Below, in pieces: positions 6,013 through 13,233 of a stretch of DNA of 35,767 nucleotides (position 1 is the stretch's first letter; every line of letters starts with the position of its first letter). The stretch is from positions 1 through 35,767 of IMG/VR virus record IMGVR_UViG_3300049929_000011; one strand, given 5' to 3'. The notes below the pieces were generated by a model that made no database searches, had not been told where the DNA came from, and worked only from the letters and a program-made list of their open reading frames with translations. This stretch comes from a virus. The position numbers and the translations under genes are program-made.

Positions 6013-6041
6013 TTGTCTCGTGTCGTGAACTGAGATATTCT
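6013..6041 (+). promoter_or_regulatory. Recurrent motif, TATTCT variant
   Basis: TTGTCT (6013-6018), exactly 17 bp, then TATTCT (6036-6041), with GAACTGAGA inside the spacer. Only this copy and that at 27398-27426 continue as GAGATATTCTG. It lies 7 nt before the fibre gene start at 6049. Confidence 0.65.
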
Positions 6042-6048
6042 GGTCAGC

Positions 6049-6981
6049 ATGAGCCAGCCAGTCGCCTACGTCCCCGTTCACGCCTTTGTCGCCGATTCCG
6101 CGACGGTCCCGAACTTTCCGGGCCAGGCGCTGGACGTCGAACACGCCGCGATCAAGGCGACAACCGACCAGATCCGCGCCAATCTGGCGTTGATCCAGCG
6201 CGATGACGGCGCACTGGCCAACGGCAGTGTCGACACCCCTCAACTAAGCACCGCCGTTCAGGCCGCGCTCGGCAGTTCAACCGCGATTACGACCATCCTG
6301 GCCGCAGCGACCGCCGCGTCGGCCAGTGCATCGGCAGCCGCGGCGAGTGCGACGACGGCGAACACCGACGTGGGCCTGACACACGCGGATGTCGTGCTGA
6401 CCCACGCGGATGTCACCACCACCGCGGCCAATGCCTCTGCGGCGGCCACCTCGGCCAGCAATGCGGCAGCGACCCTGGCAACGGCAGTTGTGGGTCCGGC
6501 ATCTTCGGTCGACAGTGAGGTGATGATCTACAATAGCACCACCGGCAAGCTGGCGAAGCGTGCGAGCATTTCCGGTCTTGCGAAGTTGACTTCTGGTGTT
6601 CTCAGCGCCGCGGTCGCTGGCACGGATTATCAGGCCGCCGACGCGCAATTGTTCAGCAACATCCCGCAGAACAGCAAGAGTGCCGCATACACGACGGTTC
6701 TGACCGACGGCCAAAAGCACATCTTCCATCCTTCGGCAGACACCACCGCGCGCACATGGACGATCGACAGCAACGCGAACGTGGCGTACCCGATCGGCAC
6801 CGCCATTACCTTCATCAACCAGAACGCCGGCGGTATTATCACGATTGCGATTACGACCGACACGATGCGACTGGCCGGTTCCGGCGCCACAGGCAACCGT
6901 ACGCTCGCGGCGAACGGCATGGCGACCGCGATCAAGGTGACAGCGACCGAGTGGATCATCTCCGGCACAGGTCTGACCTAA
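6049..6981 (+). CDS. Tail fibre/spike protein with shared N-terminal anchor
   Basis: 310 aa. The first ~65 residues (MSQPVAYVPVHAF, then ANLALIQRDDGALANGSV) match the N-terminus of the 519-aa fibre at 8701, marking a common virion-attachment domain. Residues ~85-150 are an Ala/Thr/Ser coiled-coil-like stalk with a doubled LTHADV. The C-terminal part (from about residue 205, KSAAYTTVLTDGQKHIF) looks like a beta-rich head domain common in phage fibres. It forms a short operon with the LamG gene (TAATG overlap). Probably binds host surface; the receptor is unknown. Confidence 0.7.
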   Translation: MSQPVAYVPVHAFVADSATVPNFPGQALDVEHAAIKATTDQIRANLALIQRDDGALANGSVDTPQLSTAVQAALGSSTAITTILAAATAASASASAAAASATTANTDVGLTHADVVLTHADVTTTAANASAAATSASNAAATLATAVVGPASSVDSEVMIYNSTTGKLAKRASISGLAKLTSGVLSAAVAGTDYQAADAQLFSNIPQNSKSAAYTTVLTDGQKHIFHPSADTTARTWTIDSNANVAYPIGTAITFINQNAGGIITIAITTDTMRLAGSGATGNRTLAANGMATAIKVTATEWIISGTGLT

Positions 6982-7697
6982 TGCCCGGCGCCTCGTTCAT
7001 GACCCTGGCTGCCGATCCCTGCGGCGGGAACGACGCTTTCACGAAGATCCTGCTCCACATGGACGGCGCCAACGCTGGCACGACGTTCACGGACAACAAC
7101 ATCGGCGGTTCAGCACACACATGGACGGCCGCCAGCGCCACCACGAGCAGCACGCAATTCAAGTTTGGCTCGACGTCGCTTAGTGACGGCGCGTCAGCGG
7201 GCGCCATTTCGACGCCGAGCAGCACGGATTTTAACTTGGGATCCGGCGATTTCACCATCGATTGCTGGTTTTGGGTCAATGCCGGAGCCGGAACCGCGCG
7301 CTTTTTGTGCGGCACAGCCGACGCTTCCGCGACAACCGCCAGTCAAACCGCATCGATCGGACTGACCACGGGCAACGTCCTTCAATTCCGCGCATCGCTC
7401 GCCGCGTCCACGAACGTGACCGGCACCACCGCATTCACGACGACCGGCTGGCACCACGTCGCCGGCGTGCGTGTCGGCAACATTCTGCGCCTATTCGTCG
7501 ACGGGGTGCAGGAGGGCGGGGACGTCGCTTTCACTGGCGCTGTCAATGCGTGCAGCACTGTATACGGCGTTGGCACCATCGGAGCGTTCGCCGGCAACGT
7601 CTGGAATGGCTTCGTGGACGAGTTCCGCTTGAGTGTCGGTATCGCGCGCTGGACCGCGGCTTTCGCCCCGCCAGCGGCGCCATACTTCTGTCCGTAA
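6981..7697 (+). CDS. LamG/concanavalin-like fibre protein
   Basis: 238 aa with the pattern of LamG-like jelly-roll domains: ILLHMDGANAGTTFTDN at the start, FKFGSTSLSDGAS, FTIDCWFWVNAG in the middle, WHHVAGVRVGNILRLFVDG and a closing VDEFRLSVGIARW. Such domains in phage proteins bind glycans on the host surface. The start overlaps the previous stop (TAATG), so it is co-translated with the fibre and probably assembles with it. Confidence 0.75.
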   Translation: MPGASFMTLAADPCGGNDAFTKILLHMDGANAGTTFTDNNIGGSAHTWTAASATTSSTQFKFGSTSLSDGASAGAISTPSSTDFNLGSGDFTIDCWFWVNAGAGTARFLCGTADASATTASQTASIGLTTGNVLQFRASLAASTNVTGTTAFTTTGWHHVAGVRVGNILRLFVDGVQEGGDVAFTGAVNACSTVYGVGTIGAFAGNVWNGFVDEFRLSVGIARWTAAFAPPAAPYFCP

Positions 7698-7703
7698 GGA
7701 GGG

Positions 7704-7808
7704 TTGCCATACGTATCCTACTGGAGCGGTCGCCTTGAGTTCTATCTTGGCTGGCGTCCCGCGAGCGGCGGTTTCGGTATCAAATTCGCACGCCGCGGGG
7801 TAGTCTGA
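7704..7808 (+). CDS. Possible 34-aa protein with TTG start
   Basis: A strong AAGGAGGG (7696-7703) follows the LamG stop, and the frame after it encodes LPYVSYWSGRLEFYLGWRP and ASGGFGIKFARRGVV, which looks protein-like. The only in-frame start is TTG immediately after the ribosome site, too close for normal initiation. An antisense frame (start 7886) covers the same bases. Uncertain. Confidence 0.3.
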   Translation: MPYVSYWSGRLEFYLGWRPASGGFGIKFARRGVV

Positions 7809-7904
7809 GCACGCCACTGGTCGCGCCGTGTACGCTCCGACCGCCATCCACCCTACGAAACCGATGATCCAGACGTTTAATCGCATTGTGCCCCCGTCGC
7901 ACGT

Positions 7905-8108
7905 CTAGCAGTCGGAATCGTCGCGCGCAAGTTGTGACGAACCTTCGTATTCGTGCAGTTCTTCCGGTGTAAGCGGCCGGATCTCGTACTCTCCGCCGAT
8001 GCAGCGGCGCATTACGGGGCCTGAAGCGGTCTCGTGCCAGTGCCAGTCCGTATTTCGGGAAACCTGAATGCGTGTCAGCAGTGATTGTAGGTACGATTGT
8101 TGTTGCAT
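7905..8108 (-). CDS. Small hypothetical protein on the minus strand, 67 aa
   Basis: AGGAAA lies about 8 nt before the ATG. The protein (MQQQSYLQSLLTRIQVSRN, then a WHWHETASG region and an acidic C-terminal LTPEELHEYEGSSQ) has no recognised domain. It runs against the surrounding late genes. The second copy of the two-hairpin element (8130-8188) precedes it, as copy A precedes the 28-aa membrane peptide. It may be separately expressed accessory cargo. Confidence 0.55.
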   Translation of the reverse strand: MQQQSYLQSLLTRIQVSRNTDWHWHETASGPVMRRCIGGEYEIRPLTPEELHEYEGSSQLARDDSDC

Positions 8109-8129
8109 GTGAAGCTTTCCTGCTCAATT

Positions 8130-8188
8130 TCGTGTCGTTGTCCATCCGGGTTGCGTGCCACGCAATAGCAACCCGCTCATAATGGGCG
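8130..8188 (-). repeat. Two-hairpin intergenic element, copy B
   Basis: Homologous to 1887-1943. GGGTTGC (8148-8154) pairs with GCAACCC (8168-8174), a longer stem than in copy A. The second hairpin around CATAATGGGC is interrupted by a mismatch. The core 8162-8173 is identical to 1915-1926. Confidence 0.55.
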
Positions 8189-8218
8189 AATATCTCGAAT
8201 CGGTTGCTTTCGCGTCCA

Positions 8219-8239
8219 TTCTGTAGGAAACTGAGGGAA
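8219..8239 (+). promoter_or_regulatory. Recurrent motif directly before a start codon
   Basis: TCTGTAGGAAACTGAGGGAA is followed at once by the ATG at 8240. There is no TTG hexamer at the 17-bp position. AGGA inside the motif lies at ribosome-site distance, so this copy may also act in translation. Confidence 0.55.
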
Positions 8240-8662
8240 ATGGAAGACGTCAACCTTGATTTGCCGCCGAAAGACCTGCCGCACTCCAACGATGTGGCGT
8301 TCAGACAGGCGCGCGCGTTCATCGCCGCAAGCGAGAGATTGGATCAGCACTTGACCGAAGCGATCGCCGAGTTAACGCCGACACCTCTCCCCACAGTTAA
8401 TCTTACGGAGGCAAAACCGCCCATGGCCACCACTCCTTCACCCGGCGGGTTCGCCGCACAGATCCGCAGCATGATGGACGCGGCTCGCGCCGGGGTCGAA
8501 CAGGCTCGCACCAATGGCCTCGCGAAAGTCGGCGACGCGGTGGGCAAGCTGAAAGAGGCCGAGGCTGCCACGGTCAAGGTGACCGACAGCATGGTCCAGA
8601 CCATGGAGGACGAGGCCGCGTCGCTTCTGTCCGAACTTGGCCAAATTTCGAATGACCTCTGA
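8240..8662 (+). CDS. Helical hypothetical protein, 140 aa
   Basis: The start MEDVNLDLPPKDL follows the motif. A second good start (MATTPSPGGF, 8423) has GGAGG 11 nt upstream and would give a 79-aa helical protein (QIRSMMDAARAGVEQA, VTDSMVQTMEDEAASLLSELG). The N-terminal part is also helical (ASERLDQHLTEAIAEL). Two products from one frame are possible. It precedes the collar fibre gene and may be a fibre accessory or assembly protein; that is inference from position. Confidence 0.6.
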   Translation: MEDVNLDLPPKDLPHSNDVAFRQARAFIAASERLDQHLTEAIAELTPTPLPTVNLTEAKPPMATTPSPGGFAAQIRSMMDAARAGVEQARTNGLAKVGDAVGKLKEAEAATVKVTDSMVQTMEDEAASLLSELGQISNDL

Positions 8663-8680
8663 CGTTTGCTATTCGTCGCC

Positions 8681-8700
8681 GTTTGTAGGAAACTGAGAGA
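8681..8700 (+). promoter_or_regulatory. Recurrent motif directly before a start codon
   Basis: GTTTGTAGGAAACTGAGAGA ends at the base before ATG 8701. That ATG is fixed by homology of MSQP with the 6049 gene. A conventional promoter with its -10 here would start RNA inside the gene, so the motif must start transcription within itself or act on the RNA. Confidence 0.6.
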
Positions 8701-10260
8701 ATGTCGCAGCCTCCCGCGTTTTCGCGCGCCTTCAGTTTCACCAACTTTCAGGCCAGCAACCCGTCGTTGTCGCTGCCGGGATCGCAGGTCGACCTCGAGC
8801 TGAACAACGCCAAGGCGACGCTCGATGCCACCCTGGCCAATCTCGCGCTGATCCAGCGCGATGACGGCGCCGTCAAAAACGCCACCATTGGTTACGACCA
8901 GCTCAAGACCGAAGTTGTTCTCGGCTTCAACGCGCCGAGCGTTTGGGTCACCGGGACCGCGTACACCGCCAACAGTTCCACCGTCTTCAACGGCTCCGGC
9001 TTCTACCGCTGTCTGATCGCGCACACTTCCGGCGTGTTCGCCACCGATCTCGCCGCCCTGAAGTGGCAGTTGATCGTCAACCTGGCTGCCGTGCCTCTCG
9101 TTAGCGCGAGCCAGATCGCGGTGACGCCTTCGGGATCACTGACGACCGACGCACAGACGTCGCTGCAGGCGCTGGACACCGGCAAGGCACCGCTGTCGCA
9201 CACGCAGGTTTCCTCGACCATCTCCGACAGCACATCCGCCGGTCGCGCGCTGCTCACCGCCGCCGACGTCACCGCGCAGAACGTGCTGCTTGGCACCACG
9301 TCGCTCGGCTTCCAGTCCGGCGACGTCAAAGAGACCAGCGTGCTGGTGTTGCAGTCCGGCTGGTATTATTGCGACGGTTCCAACAAGAACCGTGTCACCG
9401 ACGTCAATCTGTTCAACGCTATCACGATCCAGCAATCCGGCGTAACGACCAGCGGCTCCGCGGTTATCACCGGATTGAGTGACACCACCAACGGCGGCAA
9501 CACCCCGATGTCGCCGGGAATGCCGGTCAGCGGCACCAACATTCCGGCGGCGACCGTCATCTTGAGCGTCGACAGTGCGACCCAGGTCACGCTTTCCGCC
9601 AACGCCACAGGTTCGGCAACTACCACCCTGGTGTTCGCGCCGTACGGCGTGGGTGACGGCTCGACCACCTTCGGTTTGCCAAATCGTTCTCGTATCGGCG
9701 TCGGCCGCGACAACGCCAGCGGCTCTGCGTCGAACATCACGCAGGTGTCGACCACGCTCACGCTCACCAGCGCCAGCGCGACGGCCACGGTGGCTTCCGC
9801 GACCGGTCTCGTTGTCGGCATGTTCATATCGCATCCGAAAGTGCCGTCCGGAACGACGCTACTGACGATTTCCGGCACCACCATTACGATGTCGAATGTC
9901 GCTTCGGGCACCGTCGCGTCGACCGGGCGTTTCTCGCCGCTGTTGGATGCGCAAACGATCGGCGCCGTCGGCGGCGCCCTGTCGCAGTTGCAGACGCTCG
10001 TCACCGCGAACCTTCCCGCCTATACGCCCGCGGGCTCGGTTTCAGTTACGTCCACATCAAATCAGGTGGTGCAGGAAACCGGCATCGTTCAGAGCGCCAC
10101 CGGTGGCGGAATTGTTTTCGCTTTCGGTGCTGCACCGACGATGTCGTCCATCGTCTCAACAGGCTCTATCGCCGGATCGGCGCAGGGAGGGACCAGCACG
10201 CCATTCAAGACGCAAACGGTGCAGCCAACGATCGTGATGAACTACATTATCAAACGGTGA
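8701..10260 (+). CDS. Tail fibre with phage tail-collar domain
   Basis: 519 aa. The N-terminal ~65 residues (LANLALIQRDDGAVKN) match the fibre at 6049. Residues ~215-330 carry a tail-collar fold signature: SGWYYCDGSNKNRVTDVNLFNAI, then YGVGDGSTTFGLPNRSRIGVGRDN. These two halves are normally adjacent, but here about 70 residues of a Thr/Ser-rich beta module (VTTSGSAVITGLSD, PAATVILSVDS) are inserted. A second similar module (TLTLTSASATATVASATG) follows. The C-terminus resembles trimeric fibre tips. Probably the receptor-binding fibre. Confidence 0.8.
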   Translation: MSQPPAFSRAFSFTNFQASNPSLSLPGSQVDLELNNAKATLDATLANLALIQRDDGAVKNATIGYDQLKTEVVLGFNAPSVWVTGTAYTANSSTVFNGSGFYRCLIAHTSGVFATDLAALKWQLIVNLAAVPLVSASQIAVTPSGSLTTDAQTSLQALDTGKAPLSHTQVSSTISDSTSAGRALLTAADVTAQNVLLGTTSLGFQSGDVKETSVLVLQSGWYYCDGSNKNRVTDVNLFNAITIQQSGVTTSGSAVITGLSDTTNGGNTPMSPGMPVSGTNIPAATVILSVDSATQVTLSANATGSATTTLVFAPYGVGDGSTTFGLPNRSRIGVGRDNASGSASNITQVSTTLTLTSASATATVASATGLVVGMFISHPKVPSGTTLLTISGTTITMSNVASGTVASTGRFSPLLDAQTIGAVGGALSQLQTLVTANLPAYTPAGSVSVTSTSNQVVQETGIVQSATGGGIVFAFGAAPTMSSIVSTGSIAGSAQGGTSTPFKTQTVQPTIVMNYIIKR

Positions 10261-10272
10261 GGGAGAACCACC

Positions 10273-11295
10273 TTGAGCGACGCGAAAACGGAAGCTGAAA
10301 ATCAGGTTGCGATTCACGGCAGCATACGGGCGGCCGCCAAGGCGACAGGTGTGTCGTATTCGACATTTAACGGACGTTTGCACGGCGCCAAGGATCGCGC
10401 TGCGCCCAAAATGTTGGAAACTGAGAGTTTGATCTTTCCGGATTTGCCGGAGAGTGAATTGCCGGCAAAGGAACTGATCGACCAGGCGTGCAAGGGCTTT
10501 GCTCGGCATCTGTCGGCCCGCAACTCGCGGCGCTGGATGGAGATCAAGGTCAAGTCGAACCAGCCAATCGGGCTGTGCTTCATGGGCGATCCGCACATCG
10601 ACAACAACGGCTGCAACTGGCCTCTCCTGCGGCGAGACATCCAGGTGCTCGAAGAGACCCCTGGCATGTTCGCGGTCAACATCGGCGATCTCACCGACAA
10701 CTGGGTCGGTCGCCTTGTCCGCCTGTATGCGGATCAAGAGATGTCGAAGAAGCAGGCGTGGAAGCTTGCGAAATACCTGATGCGCGATTCCAAGATCAAA
10801 TGGATGTGCCATCTGCTCGGCAACCATGACGCTTGGAACGATGGTCCGTATCTGATCAAGGCCAATGCGCAGCCGATGGTGCCGGTCGAGGATTGGCAGT
10901 CGCGTTTTCAGATCGTGTTCCCGAACGAGGCGCGCGTCCGCGTGCACGCCGCGCACGATTTCCCCGGTTCATCTATCTGGAACAAAATGCATGGCCCGCA
11001 GAAGGCGTCGATGATGCTCGAGCAGGCCGACATTTTCGCCTGCGGACACAAACACGAATGGGCAATCAATGAGTCAGAAAATGCCAACCGAGATTTTGTT
11101 TATCACCTTATCCGTGCGCGCGGCTACAAGTTTATCGACTCGTATTCCGACCAGCTCGGATATGGAAGTCAGAAGTTTGGGGCATCCATCACGGCCGTTA
11201 TCGACCCCACCGGCGACGGCACCAAGCGGATCAGATGCTTCCCGGATCTTCCCGAGGCTGCCGAATTTTTGACGTGGAAGCGGGGGCGGTCATGA
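10273..11295 (+). CDS. HTH-fused calcineurin-like metallophosphoesterase
   Basis: 340 aa with a complete metallophosphoesterase motif set: GDPHID (D106, H108), GDLTDNW (D139), GNHD (183-186), H228 and GHKH (258-261), so a two-metal active site is expected. Residues ~15-36 (SIRAAAKATGVSYSTFNGRL) form a helix-turn-helix. The start is TTG with GAGGGAG 6-7 nt upstream. It overlaps the next gene (ATGA) and sits directly upstream of terminase genes. Phage members may be nucleases or phosphatases linked to DNA processing; the substrate is unknown. Confidence 0.8.
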   Translation: MSDAKTEAENQVAIHGSIRAAAKATGVSYSTFNGRLHGAKDRAAPKMLETESLIFPDLPESELPAKELIDQACKGFARHLSARNSRRWMEIKVKSNQPIGLCFMGDPHIDNNGCNWPLLRRDIQVLEETPGMFAVNIGDLTDNWVGRLVRLYADQEMSKKQAWKLAKYLMRDSKIKWMCHLLGNHDAWNDGPYLIKANAQPMVPVEDWQSRFQIVFPNEARVRVHAAHDFPGSSIWNKMHGPQKASMMLEQADIFACGHKHEWAINESENANRDFVYHLIRARGYKFIDSYSDQLGYGSQKFGASITAVIDPTGDGTKRIRCFPDLPEAAEFLTWKRGRS

Positions 11296-11444
11296 GCACC
11301 GTCGTCCCGATGAAGGGCTACGAGTACGACCGCTGGGCCATGATCGTGTTCGTGAACAACCTCCTGCGTGCGGACAAAGGGCATCGTCCCTGGCCGGAAG
11401 AGGATTGCAAGCAGCTCTGGCGTGACGTGTTCGACCGCGGATGA
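11292..11444 (+). CDS. Small hypothetical protein, 50 aa
   Basis: Starts at an ATGA overlap with the phosphoesterase stop and ends in an ATGA overlap with TerL. The protein (MSTVVPMKGYEYDRWAMIV, ending CKQLWRDVFDRG) is a compact helical Trp-rich protein with no recognised family. Tight coupling on both sides suggests a packaging-related job. Confidence 0.65.
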   Translation: MSTVVPMKGYEYDRWAMIVFVNNLLRADKGHRPWPEEDCKQLWRDVFDRG

Positions 11445-13084
11445 AAAAGCCCGTCGCCATCGATCCGAGAATTCATCAGCTCAAGGCCGTCAATCGTTTG
11501 ATCGCCGCGCAGGAAGCGCGCGACCACCTGCTGCCGTTCATGCTGCTGACGATGCCGGACCCTGTCGACGTCGAGGACGCCAAGCTCTCGCGCTACGAGA
11601 TCACGCCGCAGGCGCGATTGCTGACCGAGATCATGGAGAAGGTCGAGAAAGGCACGCTGAAGCGCGTCTGTGTCTCGATCGGCCCGCAGCTCGGCAAAAG
11701 CCAGATCCTGTCACGCGGCGCACCGGCGTGGATCGCTGGCCGCAATCCGTACCGCAACATGATCCTCGGCAGCTACAACCAGGATTTTGCCAACGAGTTC
11801 GGTTTTGAGGTCCGCAACATCATCAGCGCGCCGGCCTACAAGCAGGTGTTTCCGGCGTTCGAACTAATGAAGGGCGGCACCGCCAAGGATCTATTGGTGT
11901 CGAAAGAGGGCGGCAAACTCGCCTTCGTCGGCGTCGGCGGTTCCGGCACCGGTAAGCCCGCCGACCTCTGTGTGGTCGACGATCCCTTCCGCAACGACGA
12001 GGATGCCAACAGCGCGACCTATCGCGAGAAGGTCTGGAAGTGGTTCAACTCGACCATCGTGTCGCGCGCCACGGACGCCACCGCGATCGTGGTCGTTCAC
12101 ACCCGCTGGCACCAGGACGATTTGATTGGCCGGCTGTGCGACCCGTCGCACCCGGAACGCGACGGTATCTATAAGGGGATCGCGAAGCGATGGGAATACA
12201 TCAACATCCCGGCGGTGGTCGAAGACGAAGCCTTGGCGAAAGCGCTCGGGCTGAACTTGCAGAAGGCGACGGACCCCAACATTTTGGAGCAATTTGGGCA
12301 CGCGCCTATCTCCGCGTTATGGCCTGGCAGGAAGTCGCTGCCGCTGCTGGCCGAAGCCAAGCAGTCCGATCCGCGTACTTTCAATGCGCTGTACATGGGC
12401 CGTCCGGCGCCGGAGCAGGGCGAGTATTTCAAGAACGACTACATCCTCGAGTACGACCGCAAGGACTTACCGAAGAGGTTGCGGATGTACGGCGCTTCGG
12501 ACCACGCCGTTTCGAAAAAGCAGCGCCGCGACTACACCTGCCTCGGCTGCATCGGCATCGATGAGAATGATGAAATCTGGGTGATGCCGGACATCGTCTG
12601 GCGCCGGATGGAAACCGACAAGACGGTCGAGGAACTGCTTGGCCAGTTCAAGATTCACAAGCCGGCGTTGTGGTGGCTCGAGAACGAGATGATCTCGAAA
12701 TCGTTCGGGCCGTTTCTGCGCAAGCGGATGATCGAAGACAAGATTTACACCACGCTCGACCCCATCACGCCGGCGTCGGACCTCGAGACCCGCGGGCGCT
12801 CGATCCAGGGCCGCATGGCGATGCAGATGGTGCATTTCCCGAAGTTCGCGCCGTGGTGGCAGAACGCGCGCACTCAGATTCTGACATTTCCTTACGCCAC
12901 CAACGACGACTTTGTGTCGTGGCTGGCGCTGATCGGGCTCGGGCTCACCAAAGAGCTGAAGCCGTCGACAGGCAAGCAGAAGAAAGAAACCGAGCCGGCG
13001 ACCGGGTCCATCCAGTGGATCCTGCAGCGGGCCGACGAGACAATGCGAAAATCCAAGCGCGATAGCGCGACAGCCGGATGGTGA
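11441..13084 (+). CDS. terL: Terminase large subunit
   Basis: 547 aa. The ATPase half has a Walker A (GPQLGKS, 81-87), a Walker B (LCVVDDPF, 176-183) and a coupling motif (VVVHTRWHQDD, from 217). The nuclease half starts near residue 350 with the RNase H-like strand YGASDHA (D354) and contains WLENEM (E414). The VHTRWHQDD signature resembles terminases of the psiM2 ORF9-like (TIGR01630) group. It powers DNA packaging into the prohead through the portal and cuts concatemers. Start overlaps the upstream stop (ATGA). Confidence 0.93.
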   Translation: MKKPVAIDPRIHQLKAVNRLIAAQEARDHLLPFMLLTMPDPVDVEDAKLSRYEITPQARLLTEIMEKVEKGTLKRVCVSIGPQLGKSQILSRGAPAWIAGRNPYRNMILGSYNQDFANEFGFEVRNIISAPAYKQVFPAFELMKGGTAKDLLVSKEGGKLAFVGVGGSGTGKPADLCVVDDPFRNDEDANSATYREKVWKWFNSTIVSRATDATAIVVVHTRWHQDDLIGRLCDPSHPERDGIYKGIAKRWEYINIPAVVEDEALAKALGLNLQKATDPNILEQFGHAPISALWPGRKSLPLLAEAKQSDPRTFNALYMGRPAPEQGEYFKNDYILEYDRKDLPKRLRMYGASDHAVSKKQRRDYTCLGCIGIDENDEIWVMPDIVWRRMETDKTVEELLGQFKIHKPALWWLENEMISKSFGPFLRKRMIEDKIYTTLDPITPASDLETRGRSIQGRMAMQMVHFPKFAPWWQNARTQILTFPYATNDDFVSWLALIGLGLTKELKPSTGKQKKETEPATGSIQWILQRADETMRKSKRDSATAGW

Positions 13085-13086
13085 TC

Positions 13087-13233
13087 ATGGACAACGAGTA
13101 CGTCACGGTCCTGAAGTTGAGCCCTGAAGAGTGGGCGAAGTTCATCGACACACTCAATGATCCCCCGGAGCCGACGCAGGCGCTCAAGGATTTGATGCAA
13201 CATAATCCGATTTTTTGGGACTATCAGACATGA
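13087..13233 (+). CDS. 48-aa protein resembling the DUF1778 antitoxin C-terminal tail
   Basis: The whole protein is a short strand plus LSPEEWAKFIDTLNDPPEPT and QALKDLMQHNPIFWDYQ. This matches the toxin-neutralising C-terminal region of DUF1778 (TacA-type) antitoxins, whose usual pattern is 'lS.e.w..F...L..PpePn.aL..Lm'. The N-terminal ribbon-helix-helix DNA-binding part of the family is absent, and no toxin gene is adjacent. It lies between terL and portal, coupled to the portal by ATGA. It could be a decoy antitoxin; family similarity is by eye and the role is inferred. Confidence 0.65.
   Translation: MDNEYVTVLKLSPEEWAKFIDTLNDPPEPTQALKDLMQHNPIFWDYQT

Noticed and set aside
7491-7886. Minus-strand frame starting MRLNVWIIGFVGWMAVGAYT
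   Set aside because: The start looks like a signal or membrane segment and follows the 7905-8108 gene, but about half of the frame is antisense to the end of the LamG gene and the composition there is shadow-like. Kept only as a possibility.
10412-10428. GGAAACTGAGAG inside the phosphoesterase gene
   Set aside because: It matches the core but lies well inside a conserved coding frame, lacks a TTG box 17 bp upstream, breaks the match after GAGAG, and no gene starts nearby. Probably chance, although an internal site cannot be excluded.
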